DNA of 64,000 nt, taken from positions 31,368-95,367 of the forward strand of contig CAWBZX010000044.1 in NCBI GenBank assembly GCA_963793295.1. Reading direction: 5' to 3'. The notes under the pieces are model-generated. The model was not told the origin of the DNA, did no database searches, and saw nothing but the letters and a program-made list of their open reading frames with translations. Each line of letters opens with the position of its first letter. The first letter of the stretch is position 1. The DNA comes from JAHDHW01 sp963793295 (GTDB taxonomy: Bacteria > Bacteroidota > Bacteroidia > Chitinophagales > Saprospiraceae). A program made the translations under genes and the position numbers. Below, piece after piece: positions 1 through 9,417 of the stretch.

Positions 1-133
1 GCGTAATTAATACAAGATTATCCAAAAAAAAAATTCGACTGAAAGCTTGATTAAGCGTATTTTTTAACTTACTTTGTATTTCAAAGTACTTTCAATTTAT
101 TTACTTAATCTATTTGCTTAAAAAATACCAGTT

Positions 134-424
134 ATGATTACACAGAATAAAAGACTTATCATCATTCTACTCTCAGCACCGATTTTATTGCTCATACCTT
201 TCATTGCGATGCAACTCACAGATCAAGTGAATTGGTCGCCTTTTGATTTTCTAGTCATGGGCATCCTTCTGCTCAGCACAGGTCTGATATGCGAGCTAGT
301 ATTTAGGAAGGCAAAAAAAATTGAGCATCGAATAATCCTCGGTGTGGCAATTCTAGCAACATTCTTCCTCATTTGGGCAGAGCTTGCGGTCGGCATCTTC
401 GGGACTCCCTTCGCTGGAAGTTAA
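134..424 (+). CDS. Small three-helix membrane protein of unknown function
   Basis: This 96-residue protein has three predicted membrane segments at about residues 8-26, 38-54 and 66-90 and ends in a short tail (GTPFAGS). No catalytic or binding motif is visible. The ATG is the first in frame, and there is no Shine-Dalgarno sequence, as is usual in Bacteroidota. It stands alone, followed by about 190 bases without a gene and then the first hairpin repeat. I recognise it only as a generic conserved small membrane protein; an inner-membrane location is inferred from the hydrophobic profile. Confidence 0.75.
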   Translation: MITQNKRLIIILLSAPILLLIPFIAMQLTDQVNWSPFDFLVMGILLLSTGLICELVFRKAKKIEHRIILGVAILATFFLIWAELAVGIFGTPFAGS

Positions 425-617
425 ATATCACAGCATGCAAAATAATTTAGAAAATTATGCATACAATCAAAGGGGTATTTAAAATAACACCTCTGCATTT
501 TTCATAATTTCAAGAGCTTCATTGCTTACATATTTGTTTATCTTCAGTGATTTTAAAATGTTTAGTCGATAAAAAAAGCATTAAATAATTTTGACTGCAA
601 AAATTGAAAAAAACTAC

Positions 618-729
618 GCACAACAATAGCTATTCGTCCATGCCAGCGAGCCTTACCCACTGCAAATTCACTGCAAGCCGATGCACTTTGCGAATTTGCT
701 GGCACGTCAAGTATAGCCAACCGTTGGCG
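618..729 (+). repeat. attC-like hairpin repeat, copy 1 (complete)
   Basis: The left arm starts CACAACAATAGCTATTCG and the right arm ends AGTATAGCCAACCGTTGGC. The arms pair in blocks: AAC/GTT, GCTAT/ATAGC, GCCAGC/GCTGGC and GCAAATTC/CGAATTTGC, with unpaired spacers between them. The right flank GTTGGCGGTA matches the reverse complement of the next copy's left flank (positions 2009-2018) at 8 of 10 bases. A 60-codon reading frame across this copy is only the repeat translated. Confidence 0.85.
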
Positions 730-1119
730 GTAATTAGATTGAGACCGCGTATTTTGAAGTTAAAAGTTCTATTGAATTTCGACTAAACGGGTGAGGCCCT
801 TTTTTTATTTGTAGATTAGATATTGCAACTAGATAAATAAGTTATAATTAGATGAAAATGGTAATGGAAATAGTAGACAGAAACTGAATAGATATTGAAT
901 TGCTTAACAATCAAGAAAAGTTAATTAAGATCCGGAGTCGTGAAATAGAAGGGTTGATAAGAGCAGGTGTCGAGTAATCATGATATTTCTGTTTTAAAGG
1001 TACGATAGAATGTGACAAATTTCCAAGAATTTGCTTTATCTCTTTTTGCCCTCCAAAACGGGGAGATCCCTTTGATATTTCGGCTTCAAAAGCCATCACC
1101 TCGAAATAATGTAACAAAG
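730..1119. other. Gene-poor stretch
   Basis: No supportable gene. A 68-codon minus-strand frame at 911-1117 sits just after the stop of the lipoprotein gene, but has no recognisable domain and is judged doubtful. Confidence 0.5.
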
Positions 1120-1701
1120 TTATTTCACGATATCAGCATACACTTGTTCTAAAATATCATACTGCAAAAATCTAAAATTTTGATTAGGCAGCCAATCTGG
1201 TATACTTGCATTGTATTGATATAAATCTTGAAACTTAGTAGCACCTAAATAGTTGTCTATTATTTTGATAGCGGACCTACGTTTAACTGTGTTAGTCACC
1301 TGGAATGCCTCGAGGTAGGGACACCGGGGCTTATCAATTTCTGTGGTTACTGGAATGGAAGTGATGGTAAACTCTTCGATGTTTGTTCTCGCAAATGCTT
1401 GGAACGCAACGAAAACAATGTTTCTTTTAACTTGCTCTTTGATCAGGTCGTCGGTATGATTAGAATTAACCAGGTTAGACACTTGAATATGCAAGGGGGC
1501 TCCTTCATTTGACAATATTTTTAAGGTACATTCTTCTTCACTAAAATCTCCTGCAGAAATAAGTAATTCATAAACGGAGGAGAATTGGAAGAACTCAATT
1601 GCATTGGAACTTGGTCCAGGAAGAATGGTAATGTTGGGATTCTGATTGTCTGCGCATGCGAATAGGATGAATAGGGTTAGGAGGGAGGTATACTTTTTCA
1701 T
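1120..1701 (-). CDS. Putative lipoprotein of unknown function
   Basis: The 193-residue protein begins with a lipoprotein signal peptide: Met-Lys-Lys, a hydrophobic core, then the lipobox LFAC, with the lipidated cysteine at about residue 16. The mature part is mixed alpha/beta with two further cysteines (about 58 and 127). I see no recognised domain. It would be anchored in the inner or outer membrane facing the periplasm, by general lipoprotein knowledge. It is transcribed against the neighbouring repeats and has no operon partner. Confidence 0.7.
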   Translation of the reverse strand: MKKYTSLLTLFILFACADNQNPNITILPGPSSNAIEFFQFSSVYELLISAGDFSEEECTLKILSNEGAPLHIQVSNLVNSNHTDDLIKEQVKRNIVFVAFQAFARTNIEEFTITSIPVTTEIDKPRCPYLEAFQVTNTVKRRSAIKIIDNYLGATKFQDLYQYNASIPDWLPNQNFRFLQYDILEQVYADIVK

Positions 1702-2200
1702 GAGGGGGCTGTTTTTTTTTGATTTAAAGTGGAGGTGGACTTATTTTGGGTAACTTCAATATAGGTATTGGTGTTTGTAATGCTGTTATTATTTGTGCGG
1801 TTTTAAGTCTTATTGTCTTGTGGTAGATAATGTGCGTTAAGTTTATGAGGTGGATAAGATGGACAGGAGACTGGGAGTGGTAGGTTTTTTTTAGTTATGC
1901 TTTTTAGGAATTTATTTATTCTATCACTATGTAGGTCTACCGCAAATAGATAAAAACGAAGATGGCGTTTAAAGTGCCGAAATAATATTGTCTAAATAAA
2001 TAAAAATATGCCGCTAACAACGGCTATAGCGGCCATGGGTTCGATTTCTCAAAGGAAACGGTGACTGCAGAATTTTCGATGTTTTAAGTATATTTATTCT
2101 ATAAAATTAAATTGAACGAAATATAAATATAGCTTTCAAGTGGCTCCAATTGTTGCCACTGAAGCTACATCAAATATCAAAATCTCCTAAAAAACGGTTA
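1702..2200. other. Intergenic region with one repeat remnant
   Basis: About 500 bases with no supportable reading frame. The only structure I recognise is the left half of the hairpin repeat at 2008-2047. Confidence 0.6.
2008..2047 (+). repeat. attC-like hairpin repeat, left-arm remnant
   Basis: The stretch GCTAACAACGGCTATAGC, followed by GGCCATGGGTTCGATT, aligns with the repeat left arm (GCTAACAATGGCTATTCG, then TCCATGCCAGCGATT). No right arm follows; sequence similarity stops at about 2047. It is probably a decayed copy. Confidence 0.55.
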
Positions 2201-3793
2201 TCAAGCAAGTTTGCGATTTTTTGGTCCGGCAGCCACAATTTCAGTATTCACACTAGCCTCAAATTCCTTGAAATTATTCTGAAACAGCTTGACTAGCTTT
2301 TCTTTAACTTCATCATACCTTTCTTTGTCTTCCCAAGTATTTTTTGGAACAAGTAATTCTGAAGGAACACCAGGACAGCTTAATGGAATTTCAAAACCAA
2401 ATTCAGGATCAACGATCGTTTCTACATTGTCAAAATCATTATTATGAATAGCATCAATGATGGCCCGGGTGTATTTCAGTTTTATCCTTGAACCGACTCC
2501 ATAAGCACCACCTGTCCAGCCAGTATTGACTAACCAAGCTTTGGCATTGTGCTTTTTGATCTTATCAGCCAGCAATTCTGCATATTTATTAGGGTGCCAC
2601 ATCATAAAAGCAGCTCCAAAACAAGCAGAGAAAGTAGCCTGAGGTTCGGTAACACCCATTTCGGTACCAGCGACTTTGGCAGTATATCCAGAGATGAAGT
2701 GATAACTCGCCTGCTCAGGGCTTAATCGGCTAATGGGAGGCAATACACCAAAAGCATCACAAGTCAGGAAGATCACATTATTGGCATTTCCGGCAACACA
2801 AGGAATCTGCACATTGTCAATGTAATGGATCGGATAAGATACCCGGGTATTTTGAGTGATAGAAGTATCACTAAAATCAACTTCTCTGGTTTTTTGATCA
2901 TAAACCACATTTTCCAGGACAGTACCATAACGAATGGCATTATAGATATCCGGTTCATTTTCAGCAGAAAGATCAATGGCTTTTGCATAACAACCTCCTT
3001 CAATATTGAAAACACCATTATCTGTCCAGCAATGTTCATCATCACCAATCAATTTTCGTTTCGGATCAGCACTCAAGGTTGTTTTACCGGTTCCTGAAAG
3101 ACCAAATAAAACAGAGACATCACCTTCTTCACCAACATTAGCAGAACAGTGCATAGGTAGTACATCTTCAAGAGGCATCAGGTAATTCATGATAGAGAAA
3201 ATTCCTTTTTTCATCTCTCCCGCGTATTCTGTACCGAGAATGACAATCTCTTTTTTCTCAAGATTTACATCAATACTGGTTTTAGAGGTCATTTTGGACG
3301 TGTATCGGTTGGCAGGAAAGCCTCCGGCATTGAAGATCACATAATCAGGTTCTCCGAAATTTTCCAGTTCGGCCTCCGTTGGCATAATCAGCATATTTTG
3401 CATAAATAAAGCATGATACGCTCTGGTACATACGATCCTCACTTTGATCCGATATTTTTCGTCCCATCCGGCAAAAGCATCTACCACGAATAAGCGCTCT
3501 CTGGTATTGAGGTAATCCATCGCCCGTTCGTGATTGATATTAAAAGTATGTTCATCGAGCTCAATGTTGATATCACCCCAGTCAATGTTATTTTCGGAAT
3601 CGGGGTGTCGAACAATTCGTTTGTCTTTAGGACTTCGGCCAGTCTTTTCGCCTGAATAAACGAGTAATGCACCATTATCGGAAATCGCTGTACCTTTTTC
3701 ATTTCGAAGACCGATTTCATACAGGACAGGTACACTAGAATTTCTAAGAATTTCTTTTACATCGATTCCATACTTATTTAGATTAAAATCCAT
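2201..3793 (-). CDS. pckA: Phosphoenolpyruvate carboxykinase (ATP)
   Basis: Converts oxaloacetate and ATP to phosphoenolpyruvate, CO2 and ADP, the first committed step of gluconeogenesis, in the cytosol. The P-loop GLSGTGKTTL lies at residues 231-240, the metal/kinase-2 motif GDDEHCW at 250-256, and the substrate-site motif SGEKTGRSPKDK at 47-58. I place the start at the internal ATG at 3793, giving 530 residues, the usual family length. A longer frame to 3877 would add a 28-residue hydrophobic leader that comes from the AT-rich upstream direct repeats and is not expected in this enzyme. It is a single-gene unit on the minus strand. Confidence 0.97.
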   Translation of the reverse strand: MDFNLNKYGIDVKEILRNSSVPVLYEIGLRNEKGTAISDNGALLVYSGEKTGRSPKDKRIVRHPDSENNIDWGDINIELDEHTFNINHERAMDYLNTRERLFVVDAFAGWDEKYRIKVRIVCTRAYHALFMQNMLIMPTEAELENFGEPDYVIFNAGGFPANRYTSKMTSKTSIDVNLEKKEIVILGTEYAGEMKKGIFSIMNYLMPLEDVLPMHCSANVGEEGDVSVLFGLSGTGKTTLSADPKRKLIGDDEHCWTDNGVFNIEGGCYAKAIDLSAENEPDIYNAIRYGTVLENVVYDQKTREVDFSDTSITQNTRVSYPIHYIDNVQIPCVAGNANNVIFLTCDAFGVLPPISRLSPEQASYHFISGYTAKVAGTEMGVTEPQATFSACFGAAFMMWHPNKYAELLADKIKKHNAKAWLVNTGWTGGAYGVGSRIKLKYTRAIIDAIHNNDFDNVETIVDPEFGFEIPLSCPGVPSELLVPKNTWEDKERYDEVKEKLVKLFQNNFKEFEASVNTEIVAAGPKNRKLA

Positions 3794-3795
3794 TT

Positions 3796-3859
3796 GATAA
3801 ATGAGTTTAAGATGATAAAAATGAATTATATTAAAGCTATAAAGATAAATGAGTTTAAG
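3796..3859. repeat. Pair of exact 16-bp direct repeats upstream of pckA
   Basis: GATAAATGAGTTTAAG occurs at 3796-3811 and again at 3844-3859, 48 bases apart, in the leader of pckA. They could be regulator sites or the trace of a small tandem duplication. Confidence 0.7.
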
Positions 3860-4354
3860 CATATATATGAGCGACAAAAATCAATATCTCAAGTGATTAT
3901 TGTCAGTTAAAAACAAAATTTAGAAATATTCTATGCTTGAAGGAAATCAGATATAGATTGGAAAATATTTCAAGCTTTAATTTGTCCATAAAAATAAGAA
4001 CTAACTGTTATCTTAATTTTACTAAGTGACGGAAAGAAAATATTGATAAGCTATTTCATATTCTGAAAACAATCTAATCAATTGACTAAAAGGAAGTTGT
4101 TAGAATGTTTTTGGGATATGTAGAAAAAATAGATTATTAATATTTCCGTCAAACTACTTAGATCATGAAATAAATAAAATGTAAATAAAAATTTGAAAAA
4201 TATTTGCCTGTATATCGCTATAAACGACAAAGAGGATTAATGCATCATAAGTTTTGCAGGCTCTTCTAATTGAACAAATAAAGCGTCACATAAAAAATAT
4301 TTCAATACAGAATAATTCTAATACTGTAAAAAAATACTCACCTGAATTTATTAA
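3860..4354. other. AT-rich gene-free region
   Basis: No supportable gene on either strand. It contains the pckA promoter region and the decayed upstream part of the NTF2-like pseudogene. Confidence 0.5.
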
Positions 4355-4666
4355 ATTACCAACTATATCAATCCTGAAAAATACCTGCAACACAATTCAG
4401 GAATAGCTGACGGTTTAGATGGATTAGGTGCTGCCTTACAACACTTTGAAGAAAATGGATTGGTTTTACAATATGATAAAATACACAAAGTATTAGGCGA
4501 AGGTAAATTTGTATTAACAGTAAGTGAAGGTAAATTTGGAAAAGGAGACCACGTTGCTTATTACGATTTATTCAGGGTTGAAGATGGGAAAATTGTTGAA
4601 CATTGGGACATTATCGAAACGATACCACCTCAATCAGATTGGAAAAATAATAATGGAAAATTCTGA
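4355..4666 (+). pseudogene. SnoaL/NTF2-like protein, 5' end missing
   Basis: From 4355 the frame is open without a start codon and reads YINPEKYLQHN, then GIADGLDGLGAALQHF, and ends VEDGKIVEHWDIIETIP before a short tail. This is the conserved second half of the SnoaL-like polyketide-cyclase/NTF2 fold family (Tyr-Gln-His-Asn motif, then the NGKIVEHWD strand). An in-frame stop at 4352-4354 cuts off the first third. Translation from the internal ATG at 4460 would give only 68 residues, too short for the fold. I therefore call it a truncated remnant. It is followed by a clear terminator and then a hairpin repeat. Confidence 0.7.
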
Positions 4667-4692
4667 TTAGAATACCAAAATAGTAACTTTAG

Positions 4693-4722
4693 AAGACTGC
4701 TCTACAAAGAGCGGTCTTTTGA
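4693..4722 (+). terminator. Rho-independent terminator after the NTF2-like remnant
   Basis: AAGACTGCTCT and AGAGCGGTCTT form an 11-bp stem (one G-T-type mismatch) around the loop ACAA, followed by a short T-rich run. Confidence 0.85.
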
Positions 4723-4745
4723 TATTTAAAGAAAAAAAGAAAACG

Positions 4746-4860
4746 GCACACAACACAAGCTATTCGTCTATGCCAACGAGGCTGCCCTCGGCAAATTCAC
4801 TGTAAGCCAACGCACTTTGCGAATTTACTGGCACGTCAAGTAAAGTCCAACGTTGGCTGC
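4746..4860 (+). repeat. attC-like hairpin repeat, copy 2 (complete)
   Basis: Left arm GCACACAACACAAGCTATTC, right arm ending AAGTCCAACGTTGGCTGC. The inner GCAAATTC/GAATTT arms are preserved. The right flank GTTGGCTGCATT resembles the reverse complement of copy 3's left flank at 8 of 12 bases. Confidence 0.85.
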
Positions 4861-5060
4861 ATTTGAGAAAAATGATAATGATGAAAATATTTAAAACACA
4901 TTTTATTTCGTCTATTTGTTGACTTTACTATTTATAATTATATTCCTATCGAAAGAACAAAAATTATATCCAATTATAAAGAATAATGAACAACATATTC
5001 TTTAATAATATTTACAGCCTTTAAATAAAAATTTGATGTTTCGCTAAATAATGAGAAGCT

Positions 5061-7154
5061 ATGAAATATTCAAAATCAAATCAAAATGAAGGAAAAAAAT
5101 CTAAGAATCCAGATTCTTCAAAAAGTGAAGTAAAAGAAATATATGCTAATCAAGATTTATTTCGGAAAATATTCTGGTCTATCATTGGGGTGTTTTCTAT
5201 ACTCATCATTAGTAGTAGCCTTACAATTGGTATACCTGGAGACGAAGCTATTGATGATGCTTATGGCCAGTCTGCACTTAAATACTACACTTCATTCGGT
5301 AAGGATACATCATTTGTTGAGCTGACGCTTTATGGGAGAAAGTTTAATTTGCAGAAGTACTACGGTGTCGGGTTTGAGGTCCCTGCAGCAGCAATTTCCT
5401 CTATTACCTCAGGTTCCGGGCGGTATTCAATTCGGCATGTTTTGGTGGCGATTTGTGGTATCTTGATTCTGGTTTTTACTGGTTTATTGTGCAAAGAGTT
5501 GTTAGGCTGGGAGGCGTCATGTCTTGCAGCTATAATGCTGGCTGCCACCCCCACATTAATAGGGAATATGCTTTTCAATAGTAAGGATATTCCTTTTGCA
5601 ATGGGCTTTGCGATCGCTTTTTACTATTTTATAAAATTCACCAGAAGCTTTCCCACACCCAATAGATCAGATATTATTGGAGTTATTTTAGGTATAGCAA
5701 TAGCAGTGAGTATAAGGATTGGAGGTGTATTATTGGTTTTCTATCTTTTTGTGCTTTTGGGAATGAAGGTCCTCTTTGAAAAAGATTTTCGAGAAAACAT
5801 TCTTTCTAAGGACTTAAGAGAACAAGTCAAGTTAACATTGATTCCGGTTATAATTGCTGCTGCTGGTTGCTTGCTGGGTTTTCTTTTTTATCCGAATTTT
5901 TGGGAGCATCCTTTTCAACATGTATCCAAGGCCCTTAGAGTAGCTTCGGATTTTCCGGTTAAGGTCAGAATGTTGTTTGAAGGTAATATGATATATTCGA
6001 CATCTTTGCCACCTAATTATTTGTTGAAATCATTGGGAATAACACTACCGGTTTTTATACTGGTATTAATTCCTTTGATATTAGTTTTTATCCCCCAAAT
6101 GATAAAGAAGCTTGGAGCAAGTATTATAATGTTCCTCCTATTTGCCTGTCTTTTCCCAATTGCTTATGTCATATTTAAAGAACCGTCAATTTATAATGGC
6201 TGGAGGCATATCTTATTTTTCTATCCTGCGCTTGTGATACTTGCAAGTATTTTTATTACGCATATTTTAGTTCCATTCAAGAAGAGTACTCCTCAATTTC
6301 TGGTAATTATTTTCTTTACTTACTTTATCATGAATGTTATCAGTTGGCAGATACCTAATCATACTTATCAATATGCTTATTACAATGAATTCATAGGAGG
6401 ATTTGAAAAAGCATATAAAAAATATGATACTGATTATCAGCAATTAGCTGTTTCGAAAGGAGTGGAATGGCTTATGGAAAATGAAGAATTATTTAATGAT
6501 AAAAAAAGAAAGAAGAAAATCCGAATAGCTAGTAATAATGCAAATGCGTTAAATATTTATTTTGATACAGCAGCTATGAATGTCCAGTTTATTTACACTG
6601 GCATTAAACAATGGAAAGATATAGACTGGGACTTTGCAGTTCTTTCGACTATCTTTTTACAACCTAAGATAAGAGATTTAGTCTTTCCCCCGAAGGATGC
6701 CATTTATATCGAACAAGTCGATGGTCGGGGATTAGCTTATGTTGTCAAACGTACAAATAAAAGTGATTATCAGGGGCTTGTAGCTTTGAGGAAAAAGCAG
6801 TATAATCAGGCTATACCATTGCTACTCCAAGCCCATCAATATGATCCAAAAAATTTTAATGTCTGGTTAAATCTGGGTTATGCTTTTGCCAGCATTCGGA
6901 ATTGGGAAGAAACGATAAAGTATTTAACAAAATATATGCAACTCTATCCCAACAATTGGCGGGTCAACTATCTTTTGGGAATAGCTTATTTTAATAAAAA
7001 TGATTATGCAAATAGTGAGAAATTCCTAGTGCGGGCAGTCAATATCAAACCGGATAAAAAAGAAATTTATCAAAATCTGATCAACTTATATAACCGCACA
7101 GGCAAAACGGATAAAGCCAAGAATATTCAGCAAAAACTGGAGAGCTTAAATTAA
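5061..7154 (+). CDS. GT-C fold (PMT/GT39-like) membrane glycosyltransferase with C-terminal TPRs
   Basis: A 697-residue integral membrane protein. A charged 30-residue N-terminus is followed by a first helix and then the loop IPGDEAIDDAYGQ, which carries the acidic pair typical of the first periplasmic loop of dolichyl-phosphate-mannose-type (GT-C) transferases. About ten more helices follow, with the loop motif NSKDIPFAMG near residue 172. Residues about 573-697 are three tetratricopeptide repeats. Family knowledge suggests transfer of a sugar from a polyprenyl-phosphate carrier to an acceptor at the outer face of the inner membrane, with the TPRs binding a partner. The actual substrate is unknown. 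It lies alone between two hairpin repeats, making it the largest candidate cassette. Confidence 0.75.
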   Translation: MKYSKSNQNEGKKSKNPDSSKSEVKEIYANQDLFRKIFWSIIGVFSILIISSSLTIGIPGDEAIDDAYGQSALKYYTSFGKDTSFVELTLYGRKFNLQKYYGVGFEVPAAAISSITSGSGRYSIRHVLVAICGILILVFTGLLCKELLGWEASCLAAIMLAATPTLIGNMLFNSKDIPFAMGFAIAFYYFIKFTRSFPTPNRSDIIGVILGIAIAVSIRIGGVLLVFYLFVLLGMKVLFEKDFRENILSKDLREQVKLTLIPVIIAAAGCLLGFLFYPNFWEHPFQHVSKALRVASDFPVKVRMLFEGNMIYSTSLPPNYLLKSLGITLPVFILVLIPLILVFIPQMIKKLGASIIMFLLFACLFPIAYVIFKEPSIYNGWRHILFFYPALVILASIFITHILVPFKKSTPQFLVIIFFTYFIMNVISWQIPNHTYQYAYYNEFIGGFEKAYKKYDTDYQQLAVSKGVEWLMENEELFNDKKRKKKIRIASNNANALNIYFDTAAMNVQFIYTGIKQWKDIDWDFAVLSTIFLQPKIRDLVFPPKDAIYIEQVDGRGLAYVVKRTNKSDYQGLVALRKKQYNQAIPLLLQAHQYDPKNFNVWLNLGYAFASIRNWEETIKYLTKYMQLYPNNWRVNYLLGIAYFNKNDYANSEKFLVRAVNIKPDKKEIYQNLINLYNRTGKTDKAKNIQQKLESLN

Positions 7155-7654
7155 GTTGCTGATATAAAAGAGTTGCCACAGTTGAAAAATAAAATATATA
7201 CTTGGAATAATTGTAAAAAATATTTCTCCCTGTTCTTTTGACTAAAAACTTGTTCTACTTTTAATTAAAACACCTTGAATATAGAGACGAATACCGATGC
7301 TTTTAGTTTAAGCACTTCCAAAACGAGATATAAACCAAAACAAATTGTTATTAATAGTAATGCATAACAAATTTTAATATATAAAACATTCAGCTAATAA
7401 TGGCTATTCGTTCATACAAGCGAGGCTTGCCCGCGGCAAATTCACTGTAAGCCAACGCACTTTGCAAATTTGCTGACACGTCAAGTATAGCCGATCGTTG
7501 GTTGCCATTCCACATATTTCCAGAACGAAATTAATTTCTTTGGATAACGTTCGCTTAGCTTTAGAATTTAGTAAATTTGAAGAAATTTGACAAAAAATAG
7601 GTACTGATAATCAGTAAGTTAATGAACGTTAGTCAGAATTAAAAAATATACAAA
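7155..7654. other. Intergenic region holding hairpin copy 3
   Basis: Apart from the repeat at 7390-7506 there is no gene. The stretch 7507-7654 is the leader of the SRPBCC gene and has no recognised signal. Confidence 0.6.
7390..7506 (+). repeat. attC-like hairpin repeat, copy 3 (complete)
   Basis: Left arm AGCTAATAATGGCTATTCG, right arm ending GTATAGCCGATCGTTGGTT. The right flank GTTGGTTGCC (7497-7506) is the exact reverse complement of GGCAACCAAC (8045-8054), the left flank of copy 4. This is the strongest evidence for a cassette boundary in the window. Confidence 0.88.
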
Positions 7655-8038
7655 ATGGAATTTACATTAAAAACGAAAATTGATGCAACTGCTAAACAAA
7701 TTTACAAAGCTTGGCTAAGCAGTGACGGACATACGAACATGACGGGTGGAACAGCAACAATTTCTGATATAATCGGAGACAATTTTACAGCTTGGGATGG
7801 CTACATTGAGGGACAAAATATCGAATTAGAGCCATTTAATAGAATTTTGCAATCTTGGAGAACTTCACAATTTGAGGAAGGTGAAGAAGATTCTCAAATA
7901 GAAATTCTACTTAATGAAATTAATGGCCAGACTGAATTAACTTTAATTCATACAAATGTTCCAGAAAGTGGAGAACATTATATTAAAGGGTGGGATAATC
8001 ATTATTTTCAACCAATGAAAAACTATTTTTCCAAATAA
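7655..8038 (+). CDS. SRPBCC (AHSA1-type) domain protein
   Basis: The 127-residue protein is a single START-like helix-grip domain. It begins FTLKTKIDATAKQIYKAWLS, has the central WDGYIEGQNIELEPFNRI strands and ends with KGWDNHYFQPMKNYF, the C-terminal helix that closes the hydrophobic cavity. AHSA1-type proteins bind small hydrophobic ligands; no enzyme activity can be assigned. It is a full-length family member (usual size 130-160). The gene sits alone between hairpin copies 3 and 4, six bases before the start of copy 4, as expected for a one-gene cassette. Confidence 0.88.
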   Translation: MEFTLKTKIDATAKQIYKAWLSSDGHTNMTGGTATISDIIGDNFTAWDGYIEGQNIELEPFNRILQSWRTSQFEEGEEDSQIEILLNEINGQTELTLIHTNVPESGEHYIKGWDNHYFQPMKNYFSK

Positions 8039-8043
8039 AAAAA

Positions 8044-8159
8044 CGGCAACCAACAATGGCTATTCGTCCATGCCAGCGATTCCGGGCCCACGGCAAATTC
8101 GCTGTAAGCCAACGCACTTTGCGAATTTGCTGACACATCGTATAACCCGTCGTTGTGCC
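8044..8159 (+). repeat. attC-like hairpin repeat, copy 4 (complete)
   Basis: Left arm GGCAACCAACAATGGC, right arm ending TAACCCGTCGTTGTGCC. The arms pair as in the other copies. The left flank is complementary to the right flank of copy 3. Confidence 0.88.
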
Positions 8160-8482
8160 TCATTATAAGTGAATGTCGAATAATTAAAGTTTTTTTTTAT
8201 CGAAATCAGAGGTTTGTTAATCCTTGGTGCTATTTCTCCAAGGCAATACCAGTAAGGGAAGTCAAGCTAGTGGGAATACTTGTTATTGAGATGTTAAACA
8301 TATTTAAAATAGTACACCTGCATGATTTTTGATCTAACTTAGTTCTAAGCTACCCTACTAAGCTCTCGAAAAGTAATGGTATAATTAAATTAATTCCCAG
8401 TTAGAAAATCAAAAATTTGGTCAGATAGATATTATTATTTAAATACTTCTAGAATGAGATATAATGATAACAAATTAGTAAT
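8160..8482. other. Gene-free leader region
   Basis: I see no gene, terminator or repeat here. It is the upstream region of the TonB_C-like gene cluster. Confidence 0.5.
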
Positions 8483-9268
8483 ATGAAAAACATCCAGAAT
8501 AAGCTAATTGTACTTCTTTTCATTGCCCTTGCTTTTCCTCATCCCGGTTCTTCACAAGACAGTTTAACTAATGAACTAAGCTATGAAGTGAATAGAGTCT
8601 ATCCGCACATTTCAATTACAAAAGAAAAATTAAATGAAGCCCATACCTTAATTGATCTTAATAATGAAGCCAATGATCTTAATTTGTATTATAAATCATC
8701 ATGGATAAGAGAATATATTTCAGTTGAGATTTTGACAAGCTATAAAGGAAAGATAAGGAAAGCTGTAAGTAAAAATGATACCCTCAGCCAGGAACAAAAA
8801 GACATCATGAATATGGCTGACGTGGGTACAGACATTTCGGTTAAGGTTCAATACATACCTGAGAACACATTAACACATAATGATATTAAGGAGATCGATT
8901 TTTCATTTACGGTCGATCCTGAAAGCGAAGCAAAATATCCTGGCGGACAGCAACAATTGAAACAATACTTAAAGGAAAAAGCCATTGATAAAATTCCTGA
9001 TGGCAGTTTCAAGAATTATGATTTAACCGCCATAAAATTTACCATTAATGAAGAAGGGAAAATAATCGATGCTCATGTATTCGAGTCTGAATACCAGACC
9101 TATAAAAATGAAAAAATAGATAAATTATTATTGGAGACAATTCGCAATATGCCATGCTGGAAGCCAGCAGAATATTCTAACGGTATTAAAGTAAAACAGG
9201 AATTTGTATTAACTGTTGGAAACATGGAAAACTGCGTGATCCCCCTTTTAAATATCCGTCGAGATTGA
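8483..9268 (+). CDS. Exported TonB C-terminal-domain-like protein (paralogue 1)
   Basis: 261 residues with a cleavable signal peptide (hydrophobic core 8-20, cleavage near SSQD). The C-terminal half has the TonB_C pattern seen in many Bacteroidota energy-transducer homologues: YPGGQQQLKQYLKEK, then the strands TAIKFTINEEGKIIDAHV and the final MPCWKPAEYSNGIKVKQEFV. The N-terminal half shares the motif SITKEKLNEAHTLIDL with the two paralogues downstream. No proline-rich periplasm-spanning linker or ExbB-contacting anchor is visible, so a classical energy-transducing role is unlikely. A periplasmic role in a cell-surface system is only inferred. Confidence 0.75.
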   Translation: MKNIQNKLIVLLFIALAFPHPGSSQDSLTNELSYEVNRVYPHISITKEKLNEAHTLIDLNNEANDLNLYYKSSWIREYISVEILTSYKGKIRKAVSKNDTLSQEQKDIMNMADVGTDISVKVQYIPENTLTHNDIKEIDFSFTVDPESEAKYPGGQQQLKQYLKEKAIDKIPDGSFKNYDLTAIKFTINEEGKIIDAHVFESEYQTYKNEKIDKLLLETIRNMPCWKPAEYSNGIKVKQEFVLTVGNMENCVIPLLNIRRD

Positions 9269-9417
9269 CTATAAAAGAATGGCTAAACCATCATTCTCGC
9301 AAGGCTAATTTGAAAAGACAACCTCTCGATAACCTTCGGAGTGACTTTAATAGAAATTAATCATTAAATAAATCAGACATGAAACGAAAATTCACGAATG
9401 CCGAAAACCTTATCATG

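Noticed and set aside
604..786. 60-codon plus-strand frame at the first hairpin repeat
   Set aside because: It is the translation of the repeat itself (SYSSMPA and so on); no independent coding evidence.
911..1117. 68-codon minus-strand frame just after the lipoprotein gene
   Set aside because: No recognisable domain, no signal and a composition like intergenic DNA; kept only as a remark.
3794..3877. N-terminal extension of pckA
   Set aside because: The extra 28 residues are hydrophobic and come from the leader direct repeats; the internal ATG gives the family's normal length.
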